NCBI RefSeq assembly: GCF_001425665.1
Contig: NZ_LMCX01000002.1
Coordinates: 951,766 to 1,015,765, forward strand
Source of the DNA: Yonghaparkia sp. Root332
GTDB taxonomy: Bacteria; Actinomycetota; Actinomycetes; Actinomycetales; Microbacteriaceae
DNA length: 64,000 nucleotides
Reading direction: 5' to 3'
Shown here: piece after piece, positions 46,550 to 58,928 of the stretch
Layout of the letters: every line of letters starts with the position of its first letter
How positions within the stretch are numbered: the first letter of the stretch is position 1
Translations under genes and position numbers: made by a program
Notes under the pieces: model-generated
The model's database searches: none
What the model saw: the letters and a program-made list of their open reading frames with translations, nothing else
What the model was told of the DNA's origin: nothing

Positions 46550-47394
46550 TCCTCGCCCTCGCTCTCGGGGGCGGTCTCGCGAGCGCGTGCGGCTCGGGCG
46601 TCGCGCGCGAGGGTCAGCAGTGCGCCGCGCTCCGCGGTCGAGAGCTCGCGCGTGCGGCCGACGGGCAGGGTGCCGAGATTGAGGGGGCCGAAGCGGCGCC
46701 GGACGAGCTCCTCGACGGGGTGGTCGACGGCGGCGAGCATCCGTCGCACGATGCGATTGCGGCCGGAGTGCAGCGTCAGCTCGACCATGCTGCGCCCGCC
46801 GTTCGGCTCGCCCATGACGCGAACCTTGTCGGCGGCGATCGGGCCGTCGTCGAGCTCGACGCCCGCGAGGAGCTTCCGGATCGTCGCCGGGTACACGGTG
46901 CCGCGCACCTGCGCGATGTAGGTCTTCTCGACGCCGAAGCTCGGGTGGGCGAGCACGTGCGCGAGGTCGCCGTCGTTCGTGAGCAGCAGCAGGCCGCTCG
47001 TCTCGGCGTCGAGGCGGCCGACGTTGTAGAGGCGCTCCTCGTACCTGTCGGTGAACTGGCGCAGGTCGGGGCGGCCGTTCTCGTCCTTCATCGTGCTCAC
47101 GACGCCCGTCGGCTTGTTGAGCATGATGTACCGCTTCGTCTGGTCGAGCTGGATCACGACGCCGTCGACCGCGAGCTCGTCCGTGCCGGGCTCGATGCGC
47201 GCGCCGAGCTCGTCGACGACGACGCCGTTGATGCTCACGCGGCCGGCGATGATCATCTGCTCGCTCACGCGGCGCGAGGCGACGCCCGCCGCCGCCATGA
47301 CCTTCTGCAGGCGCTCGCTCGTGGGGCTGTCACCCGCGCGGTCGTGCGCGGTGACATCCCACGGGAGCGGTTCCTGCTGATCGTGCTCAGACAT
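46546..47394 (-). CDS. rluB: 23S rRNA pseudouridine synthase (RluB family)
   Basis: The 282-residue protein has an N-terminal S4 RNA-binding domain (RLQKVMAAAGVASRRVSEQMI) and the catalytic-Asp motif GRLDAETSGLLLLTNDG, followed by RMLAAVDHPVEELVRRRFGP. It modifies uridine in 23S rRNA (position 2605 in E. coli terms). It overlaps scpB by eight bases. Confidence 0.94.
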   Translation of the reverse strand: MSEHDQQEPLPWDVTAHDRAGDSPTSERLQKVMAAAGVASRRVSEQMIIAGRVSINGVVVDELGARIEPGTDELAVDGVVIQLDQTKRYIMLNKPTGVVSTMKDENGRPDLRQFTDRYEERLYNVGRLDAETSGLLLLTNDGDLAHVLAHPSFGVEKTYIAQVRGTVYPATIRKLLAGVELDDGPIAADKVRVMGEPNGGRSMVELTLHSGRNRIVRRMLAAVDHPVEELVRRRFGPLNLGTLPVGRTRELSTAERGALLTLARDARAARARETAPESEGEE

Positions 47395-48040
47395 CGTCGA
47401 ACCCCTTGCTGCCGTCGTCGAGCAGCGGCGAGATCGGCGGCAGCTCGTCGAGCGAGTTGATGCCGAGCTGCGTCAGCAGCAGCTCGGTCGTCGCGTAGTG
47501 GATCGCTCCGGTCTCGGAGTCGGTGAAGGCCTCGGTGATGAGGCCGCGGCCGAGGAGCGTGCGCACGACCGAGTCGACGTTGACCGCGCGGATCGACGCG
47601 ATCGCGCCGCGGCTGATCGGCTGCTTGTAGGCGATGACCGCGAGGGTCTCGAGCGCCGCCTGCGACAGCTTCGCGGGGCTCTGGGTGTGCACGAAGTCGC
47701 GCACCACGCCGTCGAACTCTCCGCGGACGTAGAGCCGCCAGCCGCCGCCGACCTCGCGCAGCTCGAAGCCGCGGCGGGGGCCGCCGGCCGCGCCGTCGTA
47801 ATCGGCGACGAGCGCGGCGAGGGCGGCGCGGACATCCGCCACCGGTCGGCCGACGCCCGCGGCGAGGCCGACGACGCTCTGCGGCTCGTCGGCGATCATG
47901 AGGATCGCCTCGAGGGCGCGGGCGACGTCAACGCCCTCGGGGATGCCCGCGGGCGCGCTCTCGACGTCAGTACCGTCGATCCGCGGTGCGGTCTCGATCG
48001 CGGCGTCGGCCGCGGCATCGGTTCGGGTCTCACTGGCCAT
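47387..48040 (-). CDS. scpB: segregation and condensation protein B
   Basis: The 217-residue product has two winged-helix units (ALEAILMIADEP at the start; QAALETLAVIAYKQPISRGAI in the centre; GRGLITEAF near the end) characteristic of ScpB/kleisin partner proteins. It joins ScpA and SMC in the condensin complex. The start overlaps the end of scpA by 11 bases. Confidence 0.95.
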   Translation of the reverse strand: MASETRTDAAADAAIETAPRIDGTDVESAPAGIPEGVDVARALEAILMIADEPQSVVGLAAGVGRPVADVRAALAALVADYDGAAGGPRRGFELREVGGGWRLYVRGEFDGVVRDFVHTQSPAKLSQAALETLAVIAYKQPISRGAIASIRAVNVDSVVRTLLGRGLITEAFTDSETGAIHYATTELLLTQLGINSLDELPPISPLLDDGSKGFDDV

Positions 48041-48858
48041 AATCGGCTCCCAGGTTCACGAGGTTCTCGTCGCTCCAGTTCTCGGCCGTCCAGCGCACGG
48101 TGAGCTCGCCGAGCGGCTCGAGCTGCTCGAAGCCGACCGCCGCGTGGCGGTACAGCTCGAGCAGGGCGAGGAAGCGCGCCACGACGACGCCCTTCTGGTC
48201 GGCACCGGCGATGAGCTGGCGGAAGGTCACGGGGTCGCCGCGGCGCAGCAGGCTCACGACGTGCGCGGCCTGCTCGCGGATCGAGATGAGCGGCGCGTGC
48301 AGATGGTCGAGCCCGACCATCGGGATCTCGCGCGGCGTGAAGGCGAGCAGCGCGAGCGCGGCGAAGTCGTCGAGACTCGTCGTCCAGCGCAGCTCGGGCG
48401 TGCGCTCGCGGAAGCGGTCCTCGAGGCGCACGCTCCGCGCATGACGGCCGGCCTCGGCCTCGAGCCGGCCGGCGAACCAGCCGCTCGCCTCCTTGAACGC
48501 GCGGTACTGCAGCAGGCGGGCGAAGAGCAGGTCGCGGGCCTCGAGCAGCGCGACGTCCTCCGCGTCGACGAGCTCGCCCTGCGGCAGCAGGCTCGCGATC
48601 TTCCAGTCGAGCAGCGTCACGGCGACGACGAGGAACTCGCTCGCCTCCTCCAGCTCGTCCGGCCCGTCGAGCCCGCGCAGGTAGGTCAGGAACTCGTCGG
48701 TCACCGCGCTCAGCGCGATCTCGGTGATGTCGAGCTCGCGCTTGCTGATGAGGCTCAGCAGGAGGTCGAACGGTCCGTCGAAGGAGGCGAGGTGCACCTG
48801 GAACCCGGCGGGAGCATCCGTCGCCGCCACGTCGGTCGGTGCCGCCGGAGCCTCGGGC

Positions 48859-48875
<17 letters not shown>
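48030..48875 (-). CDS. scpA: segregation and condensation protein A
   Basis: The 281-residue kleisin has the conserved N-terminal FQVHLASFDGPFDLLLSLI and helices DITEIALSAVTDEFLTYL, binding the SMC neck, plus a C-terminal winged helix (RWTAENWSDENLV region). A GTG at 48,875 overlaps the end of parA by 17 bases; a Pro/Ala-rich leader of about 24 residues precedes the domain. Confidence 0.95.
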
Positions 48876-49755
<880 letters not shown>

Positions 49756-50065
49756 AGCGCTCGAGTCTACTGAGCGCCCGGCCGTCGAGCCGCGCGACGG
49801 GCCGGGCGCGAGCAGGCCGGACAGGCGCGAGTCGGGCGGCCGGGACGCCCTGGTGCGGGCGGGGGGTCGAACGCCGAGACAGCGACCGTGCGCAACTCAG
49901 GAAGCGGCTGCCTCGGCCCGCGTGCTTCCGGGCCGCATCCCGCCGTCGGCGCTCACCGTTCCTGAGTTGCGCATGAGCCAGGAGCGACGTGGGAGCTGGC
50001 GCCCCGCTCGCACCGCGGCGGGTCGCTCGTTGCGTCACCGGGTGCGAGCGTATTGACTGATCGTC
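49756..50065. other. divergent intergenic region upstream of parA and the A-B-A'-B' operon
   Basis: This 310-bp region should hold the promoters of both operons. Its main visible feature is the long inverted repeat at 49,889-49,973. On the plus side, a TATTGACTGATCGTC stretch just before the ATG at 50,066 contains no clear ribosome-binding site. Confidence 0.5.
49889..49973. repeat. 15-bp inverted repeat enclosing an inner hairpin
   Basis: The arms TGCGCAACTCAGGAA (49,889-49,903) and TTCCTGAGTTGCGCA (49,959-49,973) are perfectly complementary. Between them, CGGCCCG and CGGGCCG form an inner stem. The cruciform-like design resembles REPIN or miniature mobile elements; no transposase is nearby. 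Confidence 0.6.
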
Positions 50066-51370
50066 ATGAGTGAGGATGCTCCGCGGCCGGCGGGCGCGCC
50101 GGCCCCCGCGGGCGCCCGTACGGCCGCGATCGCGGCGAGCGCCGCGCACGTGCGCGACCTCGAACGGCGCGCCTTCGCGCGCCCGAGCTCGCGCGCCGGG
50201 GCGGCGGACGCCGCCGCGGCCGCCGCCGAGCTCGCGCGCCTCCGCGCCGTCGAGGACGAGCGCGCCCCCGACCGCGTCGTCGCGCCCGACCTCCTCGCCT
50301 CAGCCGACCGCGTCGGCGGGGCCGACCGCCTCGGCGGGGCCGACCGCGCTCCCGTCGTGCAGCGTCCTGCGCTCGACGGATCCGGCGACGGCCGGAATGA
50401 CGCTGTCGCCGACGACATCGCCGGCCATGTCGCCGACCTCCCGCCGACCCTCGGCGAGCGCGCCGCCGCGATCGCCCGCGCAACCGGGGCCGCGCTGCAC
50501 GCCCGCGCCCGCCGTCTCACCCGCCGCGACATCCGGCGACTGGGGGCCTCCGCCCTCGCGCTCGGTCTCGTCGCCGCGGCGGGCGGCACGGTCCACGCCG
50601 CGCTCACCGCTCCCCCGCCGGCCTACGCGGTCTTCGCCGAGGAGGTGCCGGAGGGCGACCGGGTCAGCCTGATCTCGGGCGACAGCATCGCCTGGGAGAG
50701 CGAGCTCGAGCAGCGGGGCACGATCGTCCTGGAGGGTCCGCACCTGTTCGGCGAGCGCGACGACATGCTGCGCGTCGGGGTGTACCGCGAGTGGCTCGAC
50801 GCCGATCGCACCGAGGTGTGCGCGGGTCTCGTTGTCGACAACGCCTGGAGCTTCCGGACGACGTGCACGAGCGAGGCCGAGTTCCGCCGCTCGGGCCTGG
50901 TCTCGACCTTCGACCAGGAGGGGGTGCGAATCGAGTACGGGTGGATGCCCGACGGCGAGGTGCTGCTCGAGACCGAGCAGACGGGGGTCCAGACTCTCGA
51001 GGAGCTCCGGGCGCTCGATCTTCCGGCGGTCGCCGCGATCGAGTCGGCGGGGCTCGACCTCGGTATCGCCCGCGAGGTCCTCCCCTGGGCCCCCGACGTG
51101 CTCGCGGGCCCGCTCGAGCTCGGCGAGTTCGACCGCTGGCGGTTCTTCGCCCTGATCGTGGAGATCGAAGCCGCCCCCTGGGAGTCGGCCCCTCGCCCGC
51201 AGCTCTGCCTCGCCGCGCGCGACGACCGCACCCGGGCTGACGGCAACGGCATCGTCGTCGGCTGCGCGCCCGCCGAGCGCTTCCAGGAGGACGGTCTCTC
51301 GGTGCAGACCGATGACGGGGTCGTCGCGCAGTGGGACGCGCAGAACGTGTTCGACGCGGAGCTGCCGTGA
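50066..51370 (+). CDS. membrane-anchored extracytoplasmic protein A (434 aa)
   Basis: No known family is recognised. An Ala/Arg-rich cytoplasmic part of about 155 residues (with DLERRAFARPSSR) is followed by one membrane helix (LGASALALGLVAAAGGTVHAAL) and the motif PPPAYAVFAEE. An extracytoplasmic domain of about 250 residues carries cysteines that could form disulfides (EVCAGLVV, RTTCTSE, QLCLAA, VGCAP). It is a paralogue of 52,047-53,234 and the first gene of a four-gene overlapping operon. Confidence 0.75.
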   Translation: MSEDAPRPAGAPAPAGARTAAIAASAAHVRDLERRAFARPSSRAGAADAAAAAAELARLRAVEDERAPDRVVAPDLLASADRVGGADRLGGADRAPVVQRPALDGSGDGRNDAVADDIAGHVADLPPTLGERAAAIARATGAALHARARRLTRRDIRRLGASALALGLVAAAGGTVHAALTAPPPAYAVFAEEVPEGDRVSLISGDSIAWESELEQRGTIVLEGPHLFGERDDMLRVGVYREWLDADRTEVCAGLVVDNAWSFRTTCTSEAEFRRSGLVSTFDQEGVRIEYGWMPDGEVLLETEQTGVQTLEELRALDLPAVAAIESAGLDLGIAREVLPWAPDVLAGPLELGEFDRWRFFALIVEIEAAPWESAPRPQLCLAARDDRTRADGNGIVVGCAPAERFQEDGLSVQTDDGVVAQWDAQNVFDAELP

Positions 51371-52050
51371 TCGACGAGGAGCGCCGCCGGCTCTACGGCC
51401 GACCGGAGCCCGGCGCCGAACCGCCGGCGATGACACCGCCACGGCCCGCTCCCGAGCAGGAGCCCGCGGGGGGAGGTGACACCGAGCCCTCGCCCGCGGC
51501 GCCCGTCCTCGAGGCGCCGGCCCCCGCATCCCGTCGCCGCCGGGTCATCGCCGCGAGCGTCGTCGGCGGCATCGCGGCAGCGTCGATCATCGGCGTCGCG
51601 TCGGTCGTGCTCGGCCCCGCCGCGGCCCCCTCCCTGGCCGTGTTCGACCGGGAGCCCACCGAGCAGGAGCGCGGGGTCGAGGAGCGCCTCTCGACGCAGG
51701 GCTCGCTCTTCATCCCCGGCGCGGCGGTGCAGGCGCGGCTGGTCCTCGAGCTCCCCGACACCGCGCAGACGACGGCGCGCGAGATCTGGGCGCTGCGAAG
51801 CGACCTGAGCGATCAGTTGGAGAACCCGTACGCCGTAGTGTGCCTCGCGACCGGCCCGATCGAGCAGAGCTGGAGCACCATCGGCTGCATGGACGAGAAG
51901 GACGTCGCGCGGCGGGGCTTCATCCCGATCGACCAGCCGCGACCGACGCTGCTCGTCGACGGCGAGCAGCGCGCCGTCGAGTGGGGTCCGACGGGGGATG
52001 CCCGGCTCATCGACGTGCCCACGCCCCCGCGCGACGACGAGGGGTCATGA
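51367..52050 (+). CDS. membrane-anchored extracytoplasmic protein B (227 aa)
   Basis: The GTG start overlaps the stop of the previous gene (GTGA). A Pro-rich cytoplasmic part with EERRRLYGRP is followed by one helix (VIAASVVGGIAAASIIGVASVVLG), then SLAVFDREPTEQER and an outer domain with two cysteines (AVVCLATGP and TIGCMDEKDVARRGFIP). It is paralogous to the fourth gene of the operon. Function unknown. Confidence 0.72.
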   Translation: MIDEERRRLYGRPEPGAEPPAMTPPRPAPEQEPAGGGDTEPSPAAPVLEAPAPASRRRRVIAASVVGGIAAASIIGVASVVLGPAAAPSLAVFDREPTEQERGVEERLSTQGSLFIPGAAVQARLVLELPDTAQTTAREIWALRSDLSDQLENPYAVVCLATGPIEQSWSTIGCMDEKDVARRGFIPIDQPRPTLLVDGEQRAVEWGPTGDARLIDVPTPPRDDEGS

Positions 52051-53234
52051 GCGACTCGACCGACGTCGAGCGCCTGCGCGAGCTGCAGCGTCGCGCGTTC
52101 TCCCGCCCCCGCACGGATGAGGAGGCGGCCGACGCGGAGCGGGCCGCGGCCGAGCTCGCCGCGCTGATGCCGGCGCGCGAGCCTGCCGCGACGACGCGAT
52201 CGCTCGAGACCGTCCGAGCGCCCGCAACGAACGCCTTGCCCGAGAGGGACGCAGCGGAGCGGGACGACCCCTTCGACGACGACCCCTCCCCCGCGGAGCG
52301 CGCGTGGCGGGCGACCGTCGCGCGGATGCGCGGCGCGACCCGCGCCGAGCGGCGCGGTGCCGCGATCGCCGCGGTCGCGCTGCTCGCCGCCACGGGCATC
52401 CTCGCCGGGGTGCACGTCGCGCTCACTTCCCCGCCGCCCGCGTACGCCGTCTTCGCCGACGGCGCGCGTGCCGACGGCGCCGACGGCAGCTCGGCGGGCG
52501 GCGCGAGCTCCGAGCGCGATGAGGAGAGCGCCGCACGCGACCTCGAGAGCGCGGCCGTCGAGCTCGCGGCCGGCCCGCGCGCGCTCGGCGAGCCGCGCAG
52601 CGACCCGCGGCTCGTGGTCTACCGTCAGCGGGTCTCCGATTCGATCACCGAGCCCTGCATGGCGCTGCTCATCGATCGGGGGTTCCTGACCGGGCACACG
52701 TGCACGACCGAGGAGGCCTTCCGCACCGAGGGGCTCGAACAGGAGTGGACGGACGGCGGGGCCTTCACCGTCGTCTACGCCTGGCGGCCCGATGGGTCGT
52801 CGACGCTCGAGGTCGAGCAGCGGGGCGCGATCACGCTCGATGAGGTCCGCGCCCTCGACATCCCGGCGCTGGAGCAGCTCGAGGCCGGGCCGACCCCGGC
52901 CGACCAGCTGATCTGGAACTACTCCCCGGGCACGATCGCCGGGCCGCTCCTGCTCGCCGAGGTCGAGGGCACGCAGTGGGTCGGCCTGCTCACCGACGAC
53001 CAGGACGGCTTCGGACGCCTCGGCGACGCCCCGCAGTTCTGCCTGTGGGTCGGCGATCGCAGCGGCAACGCCGGGGCCTGCACGAGCGTCGAGGACTTCG
53101 CGGAGAACGGCATGGAGGCGCCCGAGGTCGGGGGCGTCGCGGGCGGGGCGAGCCAGCCCTTCGCGGCGACGTGGCTCCCCTCCGGCGAGCTCGTGCTCGA
53201 GGAGCGCGCTGCCGACGAAGAGGCCTCGTCGTGA
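52047..53234 (+). CDS. membrane-anchored extracytoplasmic protein A' (395 aa)
   Basis: The ATG overlaps the previous stop (ATGA). The layout repeats that of the first gene: RELQRRAFSRPRTDEEA, one helix (AAIAAVALLAATGILAGVHVAL), SPPPAYAVFADG, and an outer domain with matching cysteines (EPCMALLID, HTCTTEEAF, QFCLWVG, GACTSVED) and the shared ITLDEVRALDIPALEQLE segment. It is therefore a tandem duplicate of protein A. Confidence 0.74.
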   Translation: MSDSTDVERLRELQRRAFSRPRTDEEAADAERAAAELAALMPAREPAATTRSLETVRAPATNALPERDAAERDDPFDDDPSPAERAWRATVARMRGATRAERRGAAIAAVALLAATGILAGVHVALTSPPPAYAVFADGARADGADGSSAGGASSERDEESAARDLESAAVELAAGPRALGEPRSDPRLVVYRQRVSDSITEPCMALLIDRGFLTGHTCTTEEAFRTEGLEQEWTDGGAFTVVYAWRPDGSSTLEVEQRGAITLDEVRALDIPALEQLEAGPTPADQLIWNYSPGTIAGPLLLAEVEGTQWVGLLTDDQDGFGRLGDAPQFCLWVGDRSGNAGACTSVEDFAENGMEAPEVGGVAGGASQPFAATWLPSGELVLEERAADEEASS

Positions 53235-53725
53235 GCCGCGCGAGCCTGGTCGCCGCCGCGGTCGCGACGGGCATCCTCGCTGTCAGCGCCGCCGGCACCG
53301 CCGCCCTGACGACCCCGCCGCCGCGCTCGCTCGCGGTCTTCGAGCGACCGCCGACCGCGACCGAGCGCGAGCGCGCCGAGCAGTTCGCGACCGGCTCCGT
53401 GTTCTACCTCCAGGAGCGACCCGACGTCCGGCTCCTGCTGACGACCGAGGAGGGAGAGCGGTCGCAGGACGTGTGGGCGCTGCGACTCGACGCCGGCGAT
53501 GGCGCGCCGGACTCCGAGATCTGCCTGCTCACGACGCGCCGCGGATCCGAGCAGGAGTTCTTCGCCGGCTGCATGCGCACGCTCGACGTCGCGCGCCGCG
53601 GCTTCCTGCCGCTGGACGAGCCGCCCCCGATCGTCACGGTCGACGGCGAGCAGCAGATCGTGCGGTGGGGTCCGACCGGGGATGCCCGACTCGAGCCGCG
53701 CCGCACAGCCGAGCCCGCGGGGTAG
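53231..53725 (+). CDS. membrane-anchored extracytoplasmic protein B' (164 aa)
   Basis: The GTG overlaps the previous stop (GTGA). It is a shorter paralogue of protein B. The helix starts at the N-terminus (SLVAAAVATGILAVSAAGTAAL), followed by PRSLAVFERPPTATER and the same cysteine-bearing blocks (EICLLTTR; FAGCMRTLDVARRGFLP; WGPTGDARL). It lacks the cytoplasmic part, so the start helix may be a signal anchor or cleavable signal. Confidence 0.72.
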   Translation: MSRASLVAAAVATGILAVSAAGTAALTTPPPRSLAVFERPPTATERERAEQFATGSVFYLQERPDVRLLLTTEEGERSQDVWALRLDAGDGAPDSEICLLTTRRGSEQEFFAGCMRTLDVARRGFLPLDEPPPIVTVDGEQQIVRWGPTGDARLEPRRTAEPAG

Positions 53726-53784
53726 GCGCCGCGCGGGATCCGCCGCGCACGGACAGTTCCGCAGCAGCCGCTGCGCTGCCGCCG

Positions 53785-54768
53785 CTACCGGGCCCGCGGG
53801 TGCGCCGTCGCCCACGCCTCGCGCATCGCGTCGGCCGTGACGAGCGTGTAGATCTGGGTCGTCGCGACGCTCGCGTGGCCGAGGAGCTCCTGCACGACGC
53901 GCACGTCGGCACCGCCCTCGATGAGGTGCGTCGCGAACGAGTGCCGCAGCGTGTGCGGCGAGAGCTCGACGTCGAGGTGCGCGCGCTGCGCCGCCGCGCG
54001 GATCACCAGCCACGCCGACTGCCGACTGAGCCGCGCCCCGCGCGCGCCGAGGAAGAGCGCCGGAGTCGCCGCCCCGCGCGGAGCCGCGAGCGGTCGCGCC
54101 CGCACGAGGTAGGCGTCCAAGGCCTCCTGCGCGTAGCGGCCGAGCGGAACGATGCGCTGCTTGCGGCCCTTGCCGAAGAGCCGCACGGCCGTGCCGACGC
54201 GCGCGTCGTCGCCGATCACGTCGTCGACGTTGAGGTCGATCGCCTCGCTCACGCGCGCGCCCGTCGCGTACAGCAGCTCGAGCAGGGCGCGGTCGCGCAG
54301 CATGAGCGGGTCGTCCCCCGCGCACGCCTCCAGCAGCGCCTCGACCTCGGCGATCGAGATCGCCTTCGGCAGGCGCTTGGGCTGTCGGGGCGGCTTCTGA
54401 TCGCGCGCGACGTCGGCGGTGAGGATGCCCTCCTCGACGAGGAACCGGTGCCAGCCGCGCACGCTCGACAGCATGCGCGCGGCGCTCGACGCGCTCACGG
54501 CCGCCGGAGCCGCACCGCTCTCGTCGAGGGGCACGCTCGGGTCGCGCAGCTCGGTCACGAACGCCGCGACGTCCGCGCTCGTGATCTCGACGGGCTCCTG
54601 CCGTCCGAGCCCGCCGACGAAGGCGGCGTAGCGGAGCAGGTCGCGGCGGTACGCCGCCACAGTGTGCGGGCTTCGTCCGCGCTCGAGGGCGACGTGCCTC
54701 ACGTACGTCTCGATCGCGCGCACGAGAGCGGGAGGGGCATCCCCCGCGATCGTCGCGCGCGCGGTCAT
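53785..54768 (-). CDS. xerD: site-specific tyrosine recombinase XerD
   Basis: The 327-residue protein has an N-terminal core-binding domain (VRHVALERGRSPHTVAAYRRDL) and the catalytic set: Arg in TGARVSEAIDL, Lys in FGKGRKQRIVPL, His-x-x-Arg in LSPHTLRHSFATHL, His in LLGHASVATT and Tyr in QIYTLV. It acts with XerC-like partners on dif to resolve chromosome dimers. The position behind pyrG and a NUDIX gene is the conserved xerD locus. Confidence 0.95.
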   Translation of the reverse strand: MTARATIAGDAPPALVRAIETYVRHVALERGRSPHTVAAYRRDLLRYAAFVGGLGRQEPVEITSADVAAFVTELRDPSVPLDESGAAPAAVSASSAARMLSSVRGWHRFLVEEGILTADVARDQKPPRQPKRLPKAISIAEVEALLEACAGDDPLMLRDRALLELLYATGARVSEAIDLNVDDVIGDDARVGTAVRLFGKGRKQRIVPLGRYAQEALDAYLVRARPLAAPRGAATPALFLGARGARLSRQSAWLVIRAAAQRAHLDVELSPHTLRHSFATHLIEGGADVRVVQELLGHASVATTQIYTLVTADAMREAWATAHPRAR

Positions 54769-55411
54769 GGCCGGCTGCGCCGGGCGTGCGCGGCGAGCAC
54801 CGCCGCGATGAGGATTCCGTTGCGAACGCGGCCCGCGAGCACGGCGTCGACGGCCTCGTCGAGCGACACCCAGCGCAGGGTCATGTCGACCTCCTCCGCC
54901 TCGCGGGCGAAGGCCTCCTCGGTGGGCGAGAGACCCGTCGCGAGGTAGATCGTGATGACCTCGTCCGAGCCGCCCGGGCTCGTGTGGAGGGTCAGCAGCG
55001 GCTCCCAGTGCTCGGCGACGAGGTCGACCTCCTCGGCGAGCTCGCGCTGCGCGGCCGCGAGAGGATCCTCCCCCTCGATGTCGAGGAGCCCCGCGGGCAT
55101 CTCCCAGTCGCGCGACTGGATCGGGTGGCGGTACTGCTGGATCAGCAGGATGCGCTCCGCCTCGTCCATGACGAGCACCGCGACGGCGCCGGGGTGCTCC
55201 AGGAACTCGCGGACGAGCGTGACGTCGCCGTACGCGAAGCGCTCGCGCCGGATGTCCCACACCTTCCCATCGAACACGACCTCGGAGTCGAGCACCTCGA
55301 CCGAGTGGGCCGCGTCGGCGAGCAGGTCGTCGCTCGCGTCGCCGGCCGCCGCGCCGCCCGCGCTCATGCTGGCACTCGCACTCGCACTCGCACTCGCACT
55401 CGCACTCGCGC

Positions 55412-55415
<4 letters not shown>
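54765..55415 (-). CDS. NUDIX hydrolase, ADP-ribose pyrophosphatase type
   Basis: The 216-residue protein has a core typical of ADP-ribose pyrophosphatases: [37 protein letters not shown], the NUDIX residues [12 protein letters not shown], and LYLATG-like IYLATGL. It hydrolyses ADP-ribose or similar compounds. The GTG start overlaps the pyrG stop. The N-terminus is a (Ser-Ala)7 stretch encoded by a hexanucleotide tandem repeat; an internal ATG at residue 17 offers a repeat-free start. Confidence 0.9.
55372..55413 (-). repeat. hexanucleotide tandem repeat in the NUDIX gene 5' end
   Basis: Six perfect copies of the 6-mer GCACTC (plus-strand reading, 55,372-55,407) and one imperfect copy encode alternating Ser-Ala at the start of the NUDIX protein. 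Copy-number change would keep the frame but change N-terminal length. Confidence 0.9.
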
Positions 55416-57121
<1,706 letters not shown>

Positions 57122-57227
57122 GGGGTTCCATGCTATCCGAATCGTGACCTGCCGCACCTCGACGCGCGCACGCCGTGAGCGTACGGTCGGTCGCACCGAT
57201 GGCTGCAGACCCTCCGGCAACAGCGCC

Positions 57228-58928
57228 CTAGGCCCGCGCGCGCTCCTGCGCGACGTCGATGAGCTCGCGCGCGTGGGCGAGGCCGCTCTCGCTGTCGGGC
57301 AGGCCGCTCAGCAGGCGCGCCATCTCGGCGATGCGCTCCTCCCCGTCGAGCTGCTGCACGCTCGAGGCGGTCACCTCGCCGTCGTCGCCCTTGATGACCC
57401 GCAGGTGGTTGGTCGCGAACGCGGCGACCTGGGCGAGGTGGGTGACGACGATGACCTGCGCGGTCTCGGCGAGGCGCGCGAGCCGCCGACCGATCTCGAT
57501 CGCGCTCGCGCCGCCGACGCCCGCGTCGACCTCGTCGAAGATGAACGTCGGCACGGGGTCGGAGCCGGCGATGACGACCTCGAGGGCGAGCATGACGCGC
57601 GACAGCTCGCCGCCGCTCGCGCCCTTCGCGATCGGCCGGGGCTCGGCGCCCGCGTGGGGCTGCAGCAGGATGGCGACGTCGTCGCGGCCGTGCGCGGCGA
57701 AGTCGTCACGCGTGGCGACCTCGACCGTGAGGCGCGCGTTGGGCATCGCGAGGGCGGCGAGCTCGGCGGTGACGGCCTCGCCGAGTCGCTCGGCCGCCGC
57801 CGTCCGCAGCGCGGTCAGGCGCTCGGCGAGAGCGGTGAGCGCTGCGAGGTCGGCGTCGACGCTCGCCCGCAGCTGCTCGACCCGCAGGTCGTCCTGGTCG
57901 AGCTCGAGCAGCCGCGCCGAGCCCTGCTCGAGGGTATCGATCACGTCGTCGAGGCTCGAACCGTGCTTGCGCACGAGCGCGGAGAGCGCGGCTCGGCGCT
58001 CCTGCACGGTCTCCAGCTCGCGGCCGCCGTCGGTGTCGAGCGAGGCGAGGTAGCCGGAGAGCTGCACGGCGGCCTCGCCGAGCACGTAGCCGGCGTTCGC
58101 GATGGCCTCGACGATGGGCTCGAGCTGCGCGTCGTGCCCGGCCACCCGGTCGACGGCGCGGCGCGCGGCCTCGACGAGGCTCACGGCATCGCGCCCGTCG
58201 TCGAGCGACTCGCTCGAGAGCAGGTCGTGCGCCTGCGCCGCGGCAAGACGGAGATCTTCGACGTTCGCGAGCCGATCGGCGCGCACGGCGAGCTCGTCGT
58301 CCTCGCCGCGCTGCGGCGCTGCGGCCTCGATCTCGTCGAGGGCGAGCCGCAGCTCCTCCGCCTCCCGCACGCGCGCGTCGCGGTGGGCGATGAGCGTGTC
58401 GAGGTCGGCACGCGCCTCCATCCAGCGCTCGTGGACCTCGCGGTAGTCCCCGAGCACCGTCTGCAGCTCGGCGCCGGCGAAGCGGTCGAGGGTGTCGCGC
58501 TGCGCGGCGGTCGAGCGCAGGCGCAGCTGGTCGCTCTGGCCGTGGACGACGACGAGCTGCTCGCCGATCTCGGTGAGCACACCGACGGGGGCGGAGCGAC
58601 CCCCGACGACCGCGCGGCTGCGGCCCTCGGTCGAGAGCGAGCGGCTCAGGATCAGTTCGTCGCCGTCGATGTCGCCCCCGGCATCCCGCACCCGCTCGGC
58701 GACGGCCCCCTCGGGGTCGACGCGCCAGCGGCCCTCGACGAGCGCCTGGTCGCTGCCGAGGCGCACGGCGCCGGAGTCGGCGCGCGATCCGAGCAGGAGC
58801 CCGAGCGCGGTGACGACCATCGTCTTGCCAGCGCCGGTCTCGCCCGTGAGCGCCGTGAAGCCGGGCCCGAGCGGCAGCGTGGCCTCGCCGATGACGCCGA
58901 GGCTGCGGATGCTGATCTCGTCGATCAC
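57228..58928 (-). CDS. recN: DNA repair protein RecN
   Basis: The 566-residue SMC-like protein has Walker A ([10 protein letters not shown]), a Q-loop region (GQSDQLRL), two coiled-coil arms (about residues 150-360), the ABC signature [15 protein letters not shown] and Walker [13 protein letters not shown]. It acts early in double-strand-break repair. The GTG at 58,928 overlaps the nadK stop (GTGA). Confidence 0.96.
   Translation of the reverse strand: MIDEISIRSLGVIGEATLPLGPGFTALTGETGAGKTMVVTALGLLLGSRADSGAVRLGSDQALVEGRWRVDPEGAVAERVRDAGGDIDGDELILSRSLSTEGRSRAVVGGRSAPVGVLTEIGEQLVVVHGQSDQLRLRSTAAQRDTLDRFAGAELQTVLGDYREVHERWMEARADLDTLIAHRDARVREAEELRLALDEIEAAAPQRGEDDELAVRADRLANVEDLRLAAAQAHDLLSSESLDDGRDAVSLVEAARRAVDRVAGHDAQLEPIVEAIANAGYVLGEAAVQLSGYLASLDTDGGRELETVQERRAALSALVRKHGSSLDDVIDTLEQGSARLLELDQDDLRVEQLRASVDADLAALTALAERLTALRTAAAERLGEAVTAELAALAMPNARLTVEVATRDDFAAHGRDDVAILLQPHAGAEPRPIAKGASGGELSRVMLALEVVIAGSDPVPTFIFDEVDAGVGGASAIEIGRRLARLAETAQVIVVTHLAQVAAFATNHLRVIKGDDGEVTASSVQQLDGEERIAEMARLLSGLPDSESGLAHARELIDVAQERARA

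Noticed and set aside
53473..54948. 491-codon plus-strand frame across xerD
   Set aside because: Antisense of xerD with its conserved catalytic residues; no start signal.
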